Positions 28,632-35,345 of a stretch of DNA of 35,345 bases are shown here, in pieces. A model generated the notes under the pieces. The model did no database searches. It was given only the letters and a program-made list of their open reading frames with translations, and had not been told where the DNA came from. The stretch is from the NCBI GenBank assembly GCA_025964395.1, contig JAOPYY010000051.1, positions 1-35,345 on the forward strand, written 5' to 3'. Each line of letters begins with the position of its first letter. The first letter of the stretch is position 1. Origin of the DNA: Actinomycetes bacterium (GTDB lineage: Bacteria; Actinomycetota; Thermoleophilia; Gaiellales; Gaiellaceae). A program made the translations under genes and the position numbers.

Positions 28632-30008
28632 GTGAGCCCGCTTCTCTACAAGCGTCTCTCGGACGAGAACCTCGGCAGCCGCCTCGCCTCTGGCGAGGCG
28701 GCTGCGTTCGATGAGCTGTACCGCCGGTACGCGCATCGCCTTGCGGCGTACGGTTCGCATCTGCTGGGCGACGCCGCCTCGGGCGAGGACGTTGCGCAAG
28801 CCGCGATGCTCAAGGCGTACGGCGCATTGCGCGACGGTCGCCTGCCGGACAAGCTGAAGCCCTGGCTCTACCGGATCGCGCACAACGCCGCGATCGATCT
28901 CGTCGCGAGACGGCGTGAGCTGTCGACGGAGACGCTGCCCGAGCTATCCGCGGGCGAGCGTGAGCCGTTCGCGGGTGCGCTCGTCGAGGCCCTCGCGACG
29001 CTGCCCGACCGGCAGCGCCGCGTGTATGTCCTGCGCGAGGTGCACGGGTTGCGGATCGACGAGACCGGCGCGGAGCTCGGGCTCACCGCCGCGCAGGTTG
29101 AGCAGTCGCTGTTCGCGGCGCGGAACCGGCTCGCCGAGCAGCTTGTCTTTGGCGACCGCCTGAACTGCGTCACCGTTCAGCGGCTCGCCGAAGGGCCGTT
29201 GGACGCCTCAGAGCGGCGCGCGTTGAAGACGCACCTTCGCTCGTGCCAGGAATGCCGCCAGACGATGGGTCTCCGCGGGCGCGCGCTCTCGATCTTCCCG
29301 AGCGGCGCCGGCCTCGAGTGGCTGCGCGGCCTGGGCGCCGGCCTGATCGGCGGCGGTGGGCCCGTCGCCGCGAAGGTCGGTGCGGTCGTCGCGACGGCGA
29401 CGATCGTCGGAGGAGGCACGGTGGCGGTCGAGCAGACCGCCCAGCACCACGCCCATCGCGCCACGTTGACCGTCGTGCGCGCGGCTCCGGTGGTCACGCA
29501 TGTGGCCCGCCCGACCTCGCTCGCCACTGGGGCTGTTCAGGTCGCGGCGGGCGGCACGCCGGTGCACAAGGTGGTGGATGAGCACAGGGGGAGCAACTCC
29601 GGCGACACGGGAACCTCTCATGACTCGGCGGCCAAGGAGCACGACGCGCAACAGATCGCCGAGCACGACGGTCCCTCCTCTAACGGCAACCAGTCGAACG
29701 ACAACCAGTCAAACGGCGACGGCGAGCACACCACCACGATCGCGGCGCAGAACACCTCGGAGCACACCTCGTCGTACGATCATTCGTCCGACCACTCCGG
29801 CCAGGGCTCGGAGACGCGTCCAACCGAGACGCAGCCGACGGAGACGCAGCCGACGGAGACGCAGCCGACGGAGACGCAGCCGACCGAGACGCAGCCGACC
29901 GAGACGCAGCCTGCCGAGCCTCAGCTCTCGGAGCAATCGACCCCGACGACGAGCGCCGACCTGACGGCGCCTCCGCCGCCCGCAGTCTCGGTCATCGTCG
30001 CCCCCTGA
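28632..30008 (+). CDS. ECF sigma factor fused to zinc-binding anti-sigma-like segment, membrane helix and repeat tail
   Basis: A 458-aa protein, GTG 28632. Sigma-2 spans ~20-95 (AFDELYRRYAHRLAAY, DVAQAAMLKAYGAL, LKPWLYRIAHNAAIDLV). Sigma-4 spans ~115-172 (LATLPDRQRRVYVLREVHGL, ELGLTAAQVEQSLFAARNRL). Residues ~178-212 carry C179, H201, C205 and C208 in THLRSCQECRQ, the H-x3-C-x2-C zinc motif of ZAS anti-sigma factors. A probable transmembrane helix lies at ~244-266 (AAKVGAVVATATIVGGG). The remaining ~190 residues are hydrophilic, His/Asn/Ser/Thr rich, with six PTETQ repeats, and should lie outside the cell. A membrane-tethered sigma factor released by a signal is inferred. No separate anti-sigma gene is adjacent. 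Confidence 0.88.
   Translation: MSPLLYKRLSDENLGSRLASGEAAAFDELYRRYAHRLAAYGSHLLGDAASGEDVAQAAMLKAYGALRDGRLPDKLKPWLYRIAHNAAIDLVARRRELSTETLPELSAGEREPFAGALVEALATLPDRQRRVYVLREVHGLRIDETGAELGLTAAQVEQSLFAARNRLAEQLVFGDRLNCVTVQRLAEGPLDASERRALKTHLRSCQECRQTMGLRGRALSIFPSGAGLEWLRGLGAGLIGGGGPVAAKVGAVVATATIVGGGTVAVEQTAQHHAHRATLTVVRAAPVVTHVARPTSLATGAVQVAAGGTPVHKVVDEHRGSNSGDTGTSHDSAAKEHDAQQIAEHDGPSSNGNQSNDNQSNGDGEHTTTIAAQNTSEHTSSYDHSSDHSGQGSETRPTETQPTETQPTETQPTETQPTETQPTETQPAEPQLSEQSTPTTSADLTAPPPPAVSVIVAP
29820..29909. repeat. Six tandem 15-bp repeats encoding PTETQ
   Basis: Six head-to-tail copies of CCGACGGAGACGCAG or CCGACCGAGACGCAG (the first copy CCAACCGAGACGCAG), followed by one decayed copy encoding PAEPQ. 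Three central copies are identical at the DNA level, a sign of recent expansion. The array is in frame in the sigma-fusion tail, residues ~397-426. Confidence 0.95.
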
Positions 30009-30081
30009 ACCGACGTTTCCACCCCGGCAGGTCTGCACACGTCGTCGGCGGGCGAGCACCGGCGCGCGTCGCGAGCGTCGC

Positions 30082-30972
30082 TTAGCCGACGAGCTGTTCG
30101 ACGCGGTTCTTCCGCACCGCGAGCATCTCGGCCAGGATCTCGAGCGCGACCTCGGACGGCGTTTCGCCACCGAGATCGAGCCCGACCGGGCCGCGCACCT
30201 GGTCGACCAGGTCGCCGAGGTGCTCGCGGCGCTTCTCCTGCGCGCGGCGCGAGCCGAGCGCGCCGACGTAGAAGGCGCCGCCTTCGACAGCTCGCTTCAG
30301 TGCGGGAATGTCGAGCCGCTCCTCGTGTACGAGCGAGACGAGCGCGGTGTCCGCGTCGACGTCGACGTCTTCGGGCCAGACGACGAGGAGTTCGTCGGCA
30401 CTCGGTACGCGCTCCCGCGTCGCGAGCCCGGCGCGCGGGTCGACGACGACGCTGTGCCAGCCGAGCGGCTTCGCGAGCGCGCAGAGCGCCTCCGCGATGT
30501 CGCCGGCGCCGACGGCGACGAGGCGCGGCGGCGGCGTGACCGCCTCGGCGAACACCTCGCCGCGCAGCTCCGTGCGCGTCGGCGTGTCGTCGTGCCAGCG
30601 CTCGCCGGCCTTGTCGCCGCTCACGACGACGTAACTCGTGCCGCGTTCGATCGGCGGCGCACCGGCGAACGGCTCGACGAACACGTCGATCTCGCCGCCG
30701 CACGGCAGTCCCACGGTCCAGGCCTCGTCGTCGGCGATGCCGTACGAGACCACCTCAGGCGCGCTCCCCGCCAGCACGGCCTTCGCGCGCTCGGCGACGT
30801 CCGCTTCCACGCAGCCACCCGAGACGGAGCCGAAGAGGCGGCCCGACGCCGTGACCGCGAGCTTCGAGCCCAGCGGGCGCGGCGCGCTCCGGCGTGTGGC
30901 GACGACCGTCGCCAGCGCGACCTCCTCGCCCTCGGCGCGCCACTCCTCTGCCTTGGCCAGAACCTCGTCCAT
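30082..30972 (-). CDS. XdhC/CoxI-family protein
   Basis: A 296-aa protein. The N-terminal XdhC_CoxI domain shows ATVVATRRSAPRPLGSKLAV and FGSVSGGCVEADV, then VGLPCGGEIDVFVEP. A Rossmann-like C-terminal half starts at PRLVAVGAGDIAEALCALAKPLGW and includes YVGALGSRRAQEKRREHL and GLDLGGETPSEVALEILAEM. XdhC proteins bind molybdenum cofactor and help insert its sulfido ligand into xanthine-dehydrogenase-type enzymes. No xdhAB or cox genes are in the window, and the exported molybdoenzyme at 20653 belongs to another family. TAGGAT ends 8 nt before the ATG (leaderless). It is divergent from the next gene with only 15 bp between start codons. Confidence 0.9.
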   Translation of the reverse strand: MDEVLAKAEEWRAEGEEVALATVVATRRSAPRPLGSKLAVTASGRLFGSVSGGCVEADVAERAKAVLAGSAPEVVSYGIADDEAWTVGLPCGGEIDVFVEPFAGAPPIERGTSYVVVSGDKAGERWHDDTPTRTELRGEVFAEAVTPPPRLVAVGAGDIAEALCALAKPLGWHSVVVDPRAGLATRERVPSADELLVVWPEDVDVDADTALVSLVHEERLDIPALKRAVEGGAFYVGALGSRRAQEKRREHLGDLVDQVRGPVGLDLGGETPSEVALEILAEMLAVRKNRVEQLVG

Positions 30973-30973
30973 C

Positions 30974-30986
30974 TACCCTCATCCTA
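30974..30986. promoter_or_regulatory. Overlapping divergent -10 elements in a 15-bp gap
   Basis: TACCCT (30974-30979, rightward) ends 8 nt before ATG 30988. TAGGAT (minus strand, 30981-30986) ends 8 nt before ATG 30972. Both fit TAnnnT-N8-start of leaderless genes, and no ribosome binding site fits in the gap. Each -35 region would lie inside the other gene. Confidence 0.65.
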
Positions 30987-30987
30987 G

Positions 30988-31374
30988 ATGGACGCGCTAG
31001 AGGATCTACTCACGCGGGTGGACGCCGGGGAGTTCGGCGATCCGCTCCCCGTCCTGGCCTATATCGCCGGCCAGGCCGTGGAGATCGACGAAGGAGACCT
31101 GAACGGCGGCCGCCGCCGGGCATTGCTGCTCGTCGCGGCGGGCGGCGACCCCCACCGGGACCTCGACGTCGACGATCGCGCCGTGAAGGCACTCGCCGCC
31201 GACCTCTACACCGACGAGCGCCGCGAGCAGCTCGGCCGCAGCATCGACGCGCTCGTGCTGCGCGTCCGCGAGCGCCCGGTCGCACGCGAGGCGGCGCTCT
31301 TCCTCGCGGCTGACGTCGACCTGGCGTGGCGCCTCTTCTCGCTCTCGCTGCTCGCCGAGGAGCTCGCAGAATGA
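30988..31374 (+). CDS. Conserved-looking cytoplasmic protein of unknown function
   Basis: A 128-aa acidic, helical protein (MDALEDLLTRVDAGEFGDPLPVLAYIAGQ...RPVAREAALFLAADVDLAWRLFSLSLLAEELAE). There is no signal peptide, no membrane helix and no Cys. I do not recognise a family. The start at ATG 30988 follows the leaderless pattern (TACCCT-N8-ATG). It overlaps the ybaK-like gene by ATGA, so the two are translated together and may share a role, for example around tRNA quality control; that is only context. Confidence 0.7.
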   Translation: MDALEDLLTRVDAGEFGDPLPVLAYIAGQAVEIDEGDLNGGRRRALLLVAAGGDPHRDLDVDDRAVKALAADLYTDERREQLGRSIDALVLRVRERPVAREAALFLAADVDLAWRLFSLSLLAEELAE

Positions 31375-31823
31375 CGCCCGCGGTCGAGGCGGTGAAGGGT
31401 GCGGGGATCACGTTCGAGCTCCACGAGTACGAGGGCGTCGAGGTGGGGGAGGGCGACTACGCGACGGCGGTGGCAGAGGCGCTCGAGCGTCCGCCCGCGC
31501 AGCTCTACAAAACGCTCGTCGCGAAGGTCGACGGCGAGCTCGCCGTCTTCATCATTCCGGCCGATCGGATGCTTGACCTGCGCGCCGTCGGCAAGCGCGC
31601 CGAGCTGGCGGCGAAGGCGGAGGCCGAGCGTACGACCGGCTATGTGGTCGGCGGGATCAGCCCGCTCGGCCAGCGCAAGCGGCTGCCCACGACGATCGAC
31701 GCGTCGGTCTACGAGTGGGAAACGATCCTCGTCAGTGCCGGACGGCGTGGCCTGCAGATCGAGCTCGCGCCCTCAGACCTGATCGCCCTGACCGACGCCA
31801 AGGTCGGCGAGCTCACGCGCTAG
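31371..31823 (+). CDS. ybaK: YbaK/EbsC-type aminoacyl-tRNA deacylase
   Basis: A 150-aa protein, ATG 31371 (ATGA overlap with the unknown gene). Hallmarks are HEYEGVEVGEGDYATAVAEAL, the catalytic Lys region QLYKTLVAKVDGELAVFIIP, and VGGISPLGQRKRLPTTID. YbaK hydrolyses mischarged Cys-tRNA(Pro), correcting a ProRS error; related INS-family proteins act on Ala-tRNA(Pro). It ends 4 nt from the stop of the convergent ion exchanger. Confidence 0.93.
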   Translation: MTPAVEAVKGAGITFELHEYEGVEVGEGDYATAVAEALERPPAQLYKTLVAKVDGELAVFIIPADRMLDLRAVGKRAELAAKAEAERTTGYVVGGISPLGQRKRLPTTIDASVYEWETILVSAGRRGLQIELAPSDLIALTDAKVGELTR

Positions 31824-31827
31824 GCCT

Positions 31828-32865
31828 CTAGGTGCCCCACCAGAAGCTCGCGGCGATCACGACGTAGAAGCCGACGAGCACGGTGCCTTCCTGCCACGTC
31901 GACTCGCCGTCGTTGACGATCAGCGCGCCGAGGATCCCGGCGATCACGAGGACAAGCGCGAGCAGCATCGGGAAGACCAACGTCAGGTGCGGCGTGAAGA
32001 AGAGCGACGCGAACACGAGCACCGGCGTCAGCGCGAGTGCGACCTGGAGCGCCGAGTTGAGGATCACCGAGATCGCGAAGTCGGCCTGGTTACGCATTGC
32101 GAGTTGGACGCCGACGACATTCTCGACTGCGTTGCCTGCGATCGCGACGATCACGAGCCCGGCGAACGCCTGACTCATGTGCAGGGTGTGAATCGCGGGC
32201 GTCAGCGCTGTGACAAACCAGTCCGACGTCAGCGCCGCGAGCACGCCGGCACCGCCGAGCACGACCCCGGTCGTCACCGGCGACCAGCGCGCAGGGACGT
32301 GCTCCTCCTCGCCCGTCGACTGGAGGAACGTCGGAATCGTGACCACGAAGACGATCAGCAGGACGCCGGCGCAGATCAGCGAGAGCGCCTCGGAGTGCGC
32401 GGCCGCCGGCGTGTGGAACCCGTTCGCGAGCGACGGCAGAGCCATCGTGGCGGCCGAGAGCACGAGGAGCGTCGAGATCATCCGGGCGCGGTTCGAGTTG
32501 AACCGCTGCACGCCGTTCTTCAGGCCGCCCGCGAGGAACGCGATCCCGAGCACGAGGATGCTGTTCGCGAGGATCGAGCCGACGAGCGCCGCCTGAACGA
32601 CCGTGACGAGGCCCTTGTTCAGGGCGAAGAGGGCGATGAAGAGCTCCGGCAGGTTCCCGAGCGCCGACTGGACGACGCCGGCTGCGCCGGAGCCGAGGCG
32701 CGACCCGAGCTGCTCGGTCGCGTGCCCCACCGTCCGTGCCAGGGCCGCCAGGGCAACGGCGGTGACGACAAAGGCAGTTACGTCGCCTAGCGCGAAATGG
32801 CACACGGCGGCCGCTGCGACGAGTGCCAGCGTCACCCCAAGCTCCAGGAGTTCGCGGCGGGTCAC
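31828..32865 (-). CDS. CaCA-family cation/proton exchanger (CAX/ChaA-like)
   Basis: A 345-aa protein from GTG 32865, where TAGCGT ends 7 nt upstream (leaderless); the track start at 32982 adds a non-membrane stretch overlapping the next promoter. Eleven hydrophobic helices are split by a short acidic loop (STGEEEHVPARW, ~187-198). The two alpha repeats are QSALGNLPELFIALFALNKG (~65-84) and GNAVENVVGVQLAMRNQAD with NSALQVAL, with the Gly-Asn-Glu ion-binding motifs of CAX exchangers. It expels Ca2+ (or Na+/K+) in exchange for H+. It is a single-gene unit. Confidence 0.92.
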   Translation of the reverse strand: MTRRELLELGVTLALVAAAAVCHFALGDVTAFVVTAVALAALARTVGHATEQLGSRLGSGAAGVVQSALGNLPELFIALFALNKGLVTVVQAALVGSILANSILVLGIAFLAGGLKNGVQRFNSNRARMISTLLVLSAATMALPSLANGFHTPAAAHSEALSLICAGVLLIVFVVTIPTFLQSTGEEEHVPARWSPVTTGVVLGGAGVLAALTSDWFVTALTPAIHTLHMSQAFAGLVIVAIAGNAVENVVGVQLAMRNQADFAISVILNSALQVALALTPVLVFASLFFTPHLTLVFPMLLALVLVIAGILGALIVNDGESTWQEGTVLVGFYVVIAASFWWGT

Positions 32866-32996
32866 ACGCACGACGCTAACAACACCTACCTCCGGCGGAG
32901 GACGCCTCTCCCTCCGCTGGGGGACGCGACCACGAGAGACCCCGGCGACACTGGTTCTGCCCAGTACGAATATCGCTTCCAAGCAAGGGGGTCTTC

Positions 32997-33884
32997 TTGC
33001 GCGTTCTCGTTCTGCTCGCCGTTGTCATCGCCGCCGTCGTGGCCTCGTCCACGGCCAGCGCGTCCCAGCTCATCGATCGCGACGCGACCAGCGTCAAGCT
33101 CGCCGTGAACGCCAAGGGCCAAGCGCTTCTCACCTATCGCGCCGCGGGCCAGCTCAAGCACGTGCTTGCGAGCGGCGCAGTCAACGCGATTGCGCCGACC
33201 ACGGCTCGCAAACAGGTCGCATTCAAGCTCGACTATGCAGGAGGCTGGGGGCAGTATCACCGCGAGTACTGGAAGACCTTCGGAGCCAGGTGCGGCGCCT
33301 ATGACGGTCCGACACTCCACTGGCTCGTGACGGCGTGCAAAGCGCCCGACGGCTCGTACTGGGCCGTCCAGGCGTGGCAGCGGATGCTCCCGAACTACGG
33401 CGTCGCGCCGGACGCGACCTCCGGTGCCTGGGAGCTTCGCCTCTCGCACTGGACCGGTGAGATCGCACAGCTGACGATCAACACCGACTGGGCGTGGCAC
33501 CAGTGGGACCACCTCTATGGGACGTACACCTACAACGGCAGCCCCGTGTACGGCTTCAGGTCACAGTCATCCGGCAACCCGCTCGACACGTACGGCCGCA
33601 ACGTCTATCTCGACACGTTCGACTCGGTCTACGGCACGGGCTGGAAGCGCGAGAACAGCTTCCTGACGCATACCGGCACCGGCGCCTTTTGCTACTCCGT
33701 CAACCCGCACGGCTCGCATCCGTCGGGCAGAGGGACGCAGTACCGCGCCACGATCATCGGCCCCGGCGTAACGCCGGACGCTTACTGGGAAGGCGCAGCC
33801 CCCGGCCCGTACAACCGGGGTGCCGACTTGGTCGCCAACAACGCGATCAGGCAGCTCGGCGACAGGCAGTGCCGGGCGAACTGA
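32997..33884 (+). CDS. Secreted Trp/Tyr-rich protein of unknown function
   Basis: A 295-aa protein starting at TTG 32997, with AAGGGGG 7 nt upstream. The signal peptide RVLVLLAVVIAAVVASSTASA is cleaved near residue 22. Mature features: a beta N-terminal module (VKLAVNAKGQALLTYRAAG), a central aromatic region (YAGGWGQYHREYWKTFGARCGAYDG, WAWHQWDHLYGTYTY), and a C-terminal block with AFCYSVNPHGSHPSGRGTQYR and PYNRGADL. Four Cys (ARC, TAC, AFC, RQC) could form two disulfides. I know no family with an assigned activity. The conserved-looking H/D/W residues could suit a surface hydrolase or binding protein. Confidence 0.75.
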   Translation: MRVLVLLAVVIAAVVASSTASASQLIDRDATSVKLAVNAKGQALLTYRAAGQLKHVLASGAVNAIAPTTARKQVAFKLDYAGGWGQYHREYWKTFGARCGAYDGPTLHWLVTACKAPDGSYWAVQAWQRMLPNYGVAPDATSGAWELRLSHWTGEIAQLTINTDWAWHQWDHLYGTYTYNGSPVYGFRSQSSGNPLDTYGRNVYLDTFDSVYGTGWKRENSFLTHTGTGAFCYSVNPHGSHPSGRGTQYRATIIGPGVTPDAYWEGAAPGPYNRGADLVANNAIRQLGDRQCRAN

Positions 33885-33908
33885 GTCTCTCGCGCTAGGC
33901 TCGGCCCC

Positions 33909-34379
33909 GTGGATGACCTCGGGGCCGAGCAGCGGGCGCTCTTCCGGCGGTGGCCCGCCGGCGTGTCGGTGGTCGTTGCAGAGGTCGACGGACGACGCGC
34001 TGCGCTGACCGTCTCCTCGCTCGTCTCGCTGTCCCTCGATCCGCCACTCGTCGGGATCTCGATCGCGCACCAGGCGTCGCTGCACGAGCTGCTGCGTAGC
34101 GCGGACGAATGGACCGCGTCGATCCTCGCCGGCGGCCAGGAGAACCTTGCGCAACACTTCGCGCGCAGCGTGCCGCCGATCGTCCTCTGGAACGGGATCG
34201 ACGTCAGGGAGGACGACCCGCGGCTGCTCAAGGGCGCCGCGGGATGGTTCGTCGCGCGCACCGTCGACGAGCACCGCACCGGCGACCACACGTTCTTCGT
34301 CGGGGAGGTGCTCTCCGTCGAGGAAGGCACGGCCGCGGACTCGCTCACTTACGTCCACCGCTCGTACAACGCCGTTTGA
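33909..34379 (+). CDS. Flavin reductase domain protein (FMN-binding split barrel)
   Basis: A 156-aa protein, GTG 33909, with TAGGCT ending 7 nt before it (leaderless). Motifs are RRWPAGVSVVVAEVDGRRAALTVSSL (FMN phosphate binding), SLDPPLVGISIAHQASLHELLR, and HTFFVGEVLSVEEG near the C terminus, all typical of HpaC/ActVB-type flavin reductases. It supplies reduced FMN to a monooxygenase or acts alone as an oxidoreductase. The gene shares TTGA with the following HAD gene. No partner monooxygenase is in the window. Confidence 0.9.
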   Translation: MDDLGAEQRALFRRWPAGVSVVVAEVDGRRAALTVSSLVSLSLDPPLVGISIAHQASLHELLRSADEWTASILAGGQENLAQHFARSVPPIVLWNGIDVREDDPRLLKGAAGWFVARTVDEHRTGDHTFFVGEVLSVEEGTAADSLTYVHRSYNAV

Positions 34380-35023
34380 TCGCCGCGGTTGTCTTTGACC
34401 TGGACGGCGTGATCGTCGACTCCGAGCAGGTGTGGGACGAGGTGCGCGAGCAGTACGTGCGCGAGGTCGGCGGCAACTACACCGAGTCCGCGACGCGCGA
34501 CATGATGGGCATGAGCTCCGTCGAGTGGTCCCGCTACATGGCAGAGGTGCTCGGAGTCCCCGGCACGCCGGAGGAGATCAACGCGGCGATCGTTGAACGG
34601 ATGCTCGAGCGCTACGGCGAAGCGCCGCCCCTGATCCCCGGCGCGGTCGAGGCGGTGCGCCGCTGCGCGGAGCGCTGGCCCCTGGCCGTCGCGTCGTCGT
34701 CGAACCCGGAGCTGATCGACGTCGTCCTCGACGCAGCGGGACTGCACGACGTGATCCCGGTCGTCGTGTCGTCGCAGGAGGTGCCGCGTGGCAAGCCCGC
34801 GCCGGACGTCTACCTGGAAGCGGCGCGGCGGCTCGGCGTCGATCCGCACTCCTGCGCGGCAGTCGAAGACTCACACAACGGCATCCGCTCCGCGAAGGCG
34901 GCCGGGATGCGCGTGATCGCGATTCCGAATCCGCACTTCCCGCCCGATGCCGAGGCGCTGGTGCACGCCGACGTCGTGCTCCGCTCGATCGCCGAGCTGA
35001 CGCCTGAGGTGATCGACGCCTAG
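34376..35023 (+). CDS. HAD-family phosphatase (beta-phosphoglucomutase-like)
   Basis: A 215-aa protein from TTG 34376 (TTGA overlap with the flavin reductase stop); the track ORF from 34109 is out of register with that gene and rejected. HAD motif I is VVFDLDGVIVDSE with a C1 helical cap (~18-85), motif II VASSSNPELI, motif III RGKPAPDVYLEAARRLGV and motif IV VEDSHNGIRSAKAAGM. This is the subclass I layout of phosphoglucomutase/phosphatase enzymes such as PgmB and YcjU. The substrate is unknown. Its TAG overlaps the stop of the next, convergent gene (CTAG). Confidence 0.92.
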   Translation: MIAAVVFDLDGVIVDSEQVWDEVREQYVREVGGNYTESATRDMMGMSSVEWSRYMAEVLGVPGTPEEINAAIVERMLERYGEAPPLIPGAVEAVRRCAERWPLAVASSSNPELIDVVLDAAGLHDVIPVVVSSQEVPRGKPAPDVYLEAARRLGVDPHSCAAVEDSHNGIRSAKAAGMRVIAIPNPHFPPDAEALVHADVVLRSIAELTPEVIDA

Positions 35024-35345
35024 AGAACGCGCGCGGCGTGCGAGGACGAGTAGACGTCCTTGCGTGCGATCTTGCCGTCGACGATCGGGAACACGTCGAT
35101 GCCGTCCCACTCGCGCGTCTCGCCGTCGCCGGTCGTGCGCGCCGTCCATTCGCTGACGACGAAGTCGTCGCCGACGCGCATGGCCCGTCCGGTGAACCGC
35201 AGCGTGGGGTTGCGCTCGAAGATGCCGCCGATGTGCGCACGGACCGCTTCGGCGCCCTCAACGCGATCGCCCGCCGTCCAGTTGTGGAAGACGATGTCGT
35301 CGGCGTGCATCGACGCAATCACGTCGAGGTCCTGTCGGTTCCACG
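35020..35345 (-). CDS. SnoaL/NTF2-like protein (N terminus beyond window)
   Basis: The open frame continues past the right edge; the residues before the track start (WNRQDLDVIASMHADDIVFHNW) read as natural family sequence, so the gene is partial. Motifs DIVFHNWTAGDRVEG, VRAHIGGIFERNPTLRF, FVVSEWTARTTG and the end VDGKIARKDVYSSSH fit the cone-shaped NTF2-like barrel of SnoaL polyketide-cyclase-like proteins. Most such actinobacterial proteins have no known substrate. Confidence 0.85.
   Translation of the reverse strand, partial: WNRQDLDVIASMHADDIVFHNWTAGDRVEGAEAVRAHIGGIFERNPTLRFTGRAMRVGDDFVVSEWTARTTGDGETREWDGIDVFPIVDGKIARKDVYSSSHAARVL

Overview
The window reads as a piece of a high-GC actinobacterial chromosome. 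It is densely packed with single-gene to four-gene transcription units and shows no phage, insertion sequence, CRISPR or rRNA. Lineage clues are NucS (the mismatch endonuclease of actinobacteria without MutS/MutL), the PspA/PspAA/PspAB/HtpX set, secreted proteins with the SGTA-EGxTL...YQWxRC Ig-like module that I associate with Thermoleophilia (Solirubrobacterales/Gaiellales), and many start codons placed 6-8 nt after a TAnnnT -10 element, as in leaderless actinobacterial mRNAs. Assignment to Thermoleophilia is an inference from gene content only.

Layout. 1-3.5 kb: end of a MacB/FtsX-type ABC permease, a membrane-anchored DUF5666-like protein, a Cys-repeat lipoprotein and an OmpR-type two-component pair, probably one efflux or envelope-sensing operon. 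3.5-3.7 kb: tRNA-Ala(CGC) with its terminator. 3.7-8.3 kb: secreted Ig-like protein, two tandem zinc-type MDR dehydrogenases, an AlkZ-type winged-helix protein and a phosphodiester-glycosidase-like protein. 8.3-12.1 kb: nucS, an ArsR-like regulator divergent from a dienelactone-hydrolase-like gene, and a leftward operon of MBL hydrolase, O-methyltransferase and stand-alone TOPRIM protein. 12.1-17.6 kb: a Psp envelope-stress locus split into two facing operons (pspA-pspAA-MDR rightward, htpX-pspAB-GT39-like leftward). 17.7-20.6 kb: cytochrome c lipoprotein, HAD phosphatase, serS, tRNA-Ser(UGA) and a tiny membrane protein. 20.6-22 kb: a Tat-exported molybdopterin oxidoreductase with its cytochrome b561. 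22-26.4 kb: a large secreted DNRLRE protein, a response regulator behind a leader terminator, a lipoprotein and a second Ig-like secreted protein. 26.4-27.8 kb: arsM-arsR plus an unlisted 35-codon Cys-containing ORF and a palindromic operator. 27.8-30 kb: a secreted protein followed by an ECF sigma factor fused to a zinc-binding anti-sigma-like segment, a membrane segment and a PTETQ-repeat tail. 30-35.3 kb: XdhC-like protein divergent from a 2-gene unit (unknown protein, YbaK), a CaCA exchanger, a secreted unknown, flavin reductase, HAD phosphatase and a partial SnoaL-like gene.

The points most worth following are the sigma factor that seems tethered to the membrane, the divergent leaderless promoters crammed into 15 bp, the general leaderless pattern (12 genes), two genes whose only sensible start codon is CTG, the terminator directly in front of the response-regulator ribosome binding site, and the small Cys ORF in the ars operon.
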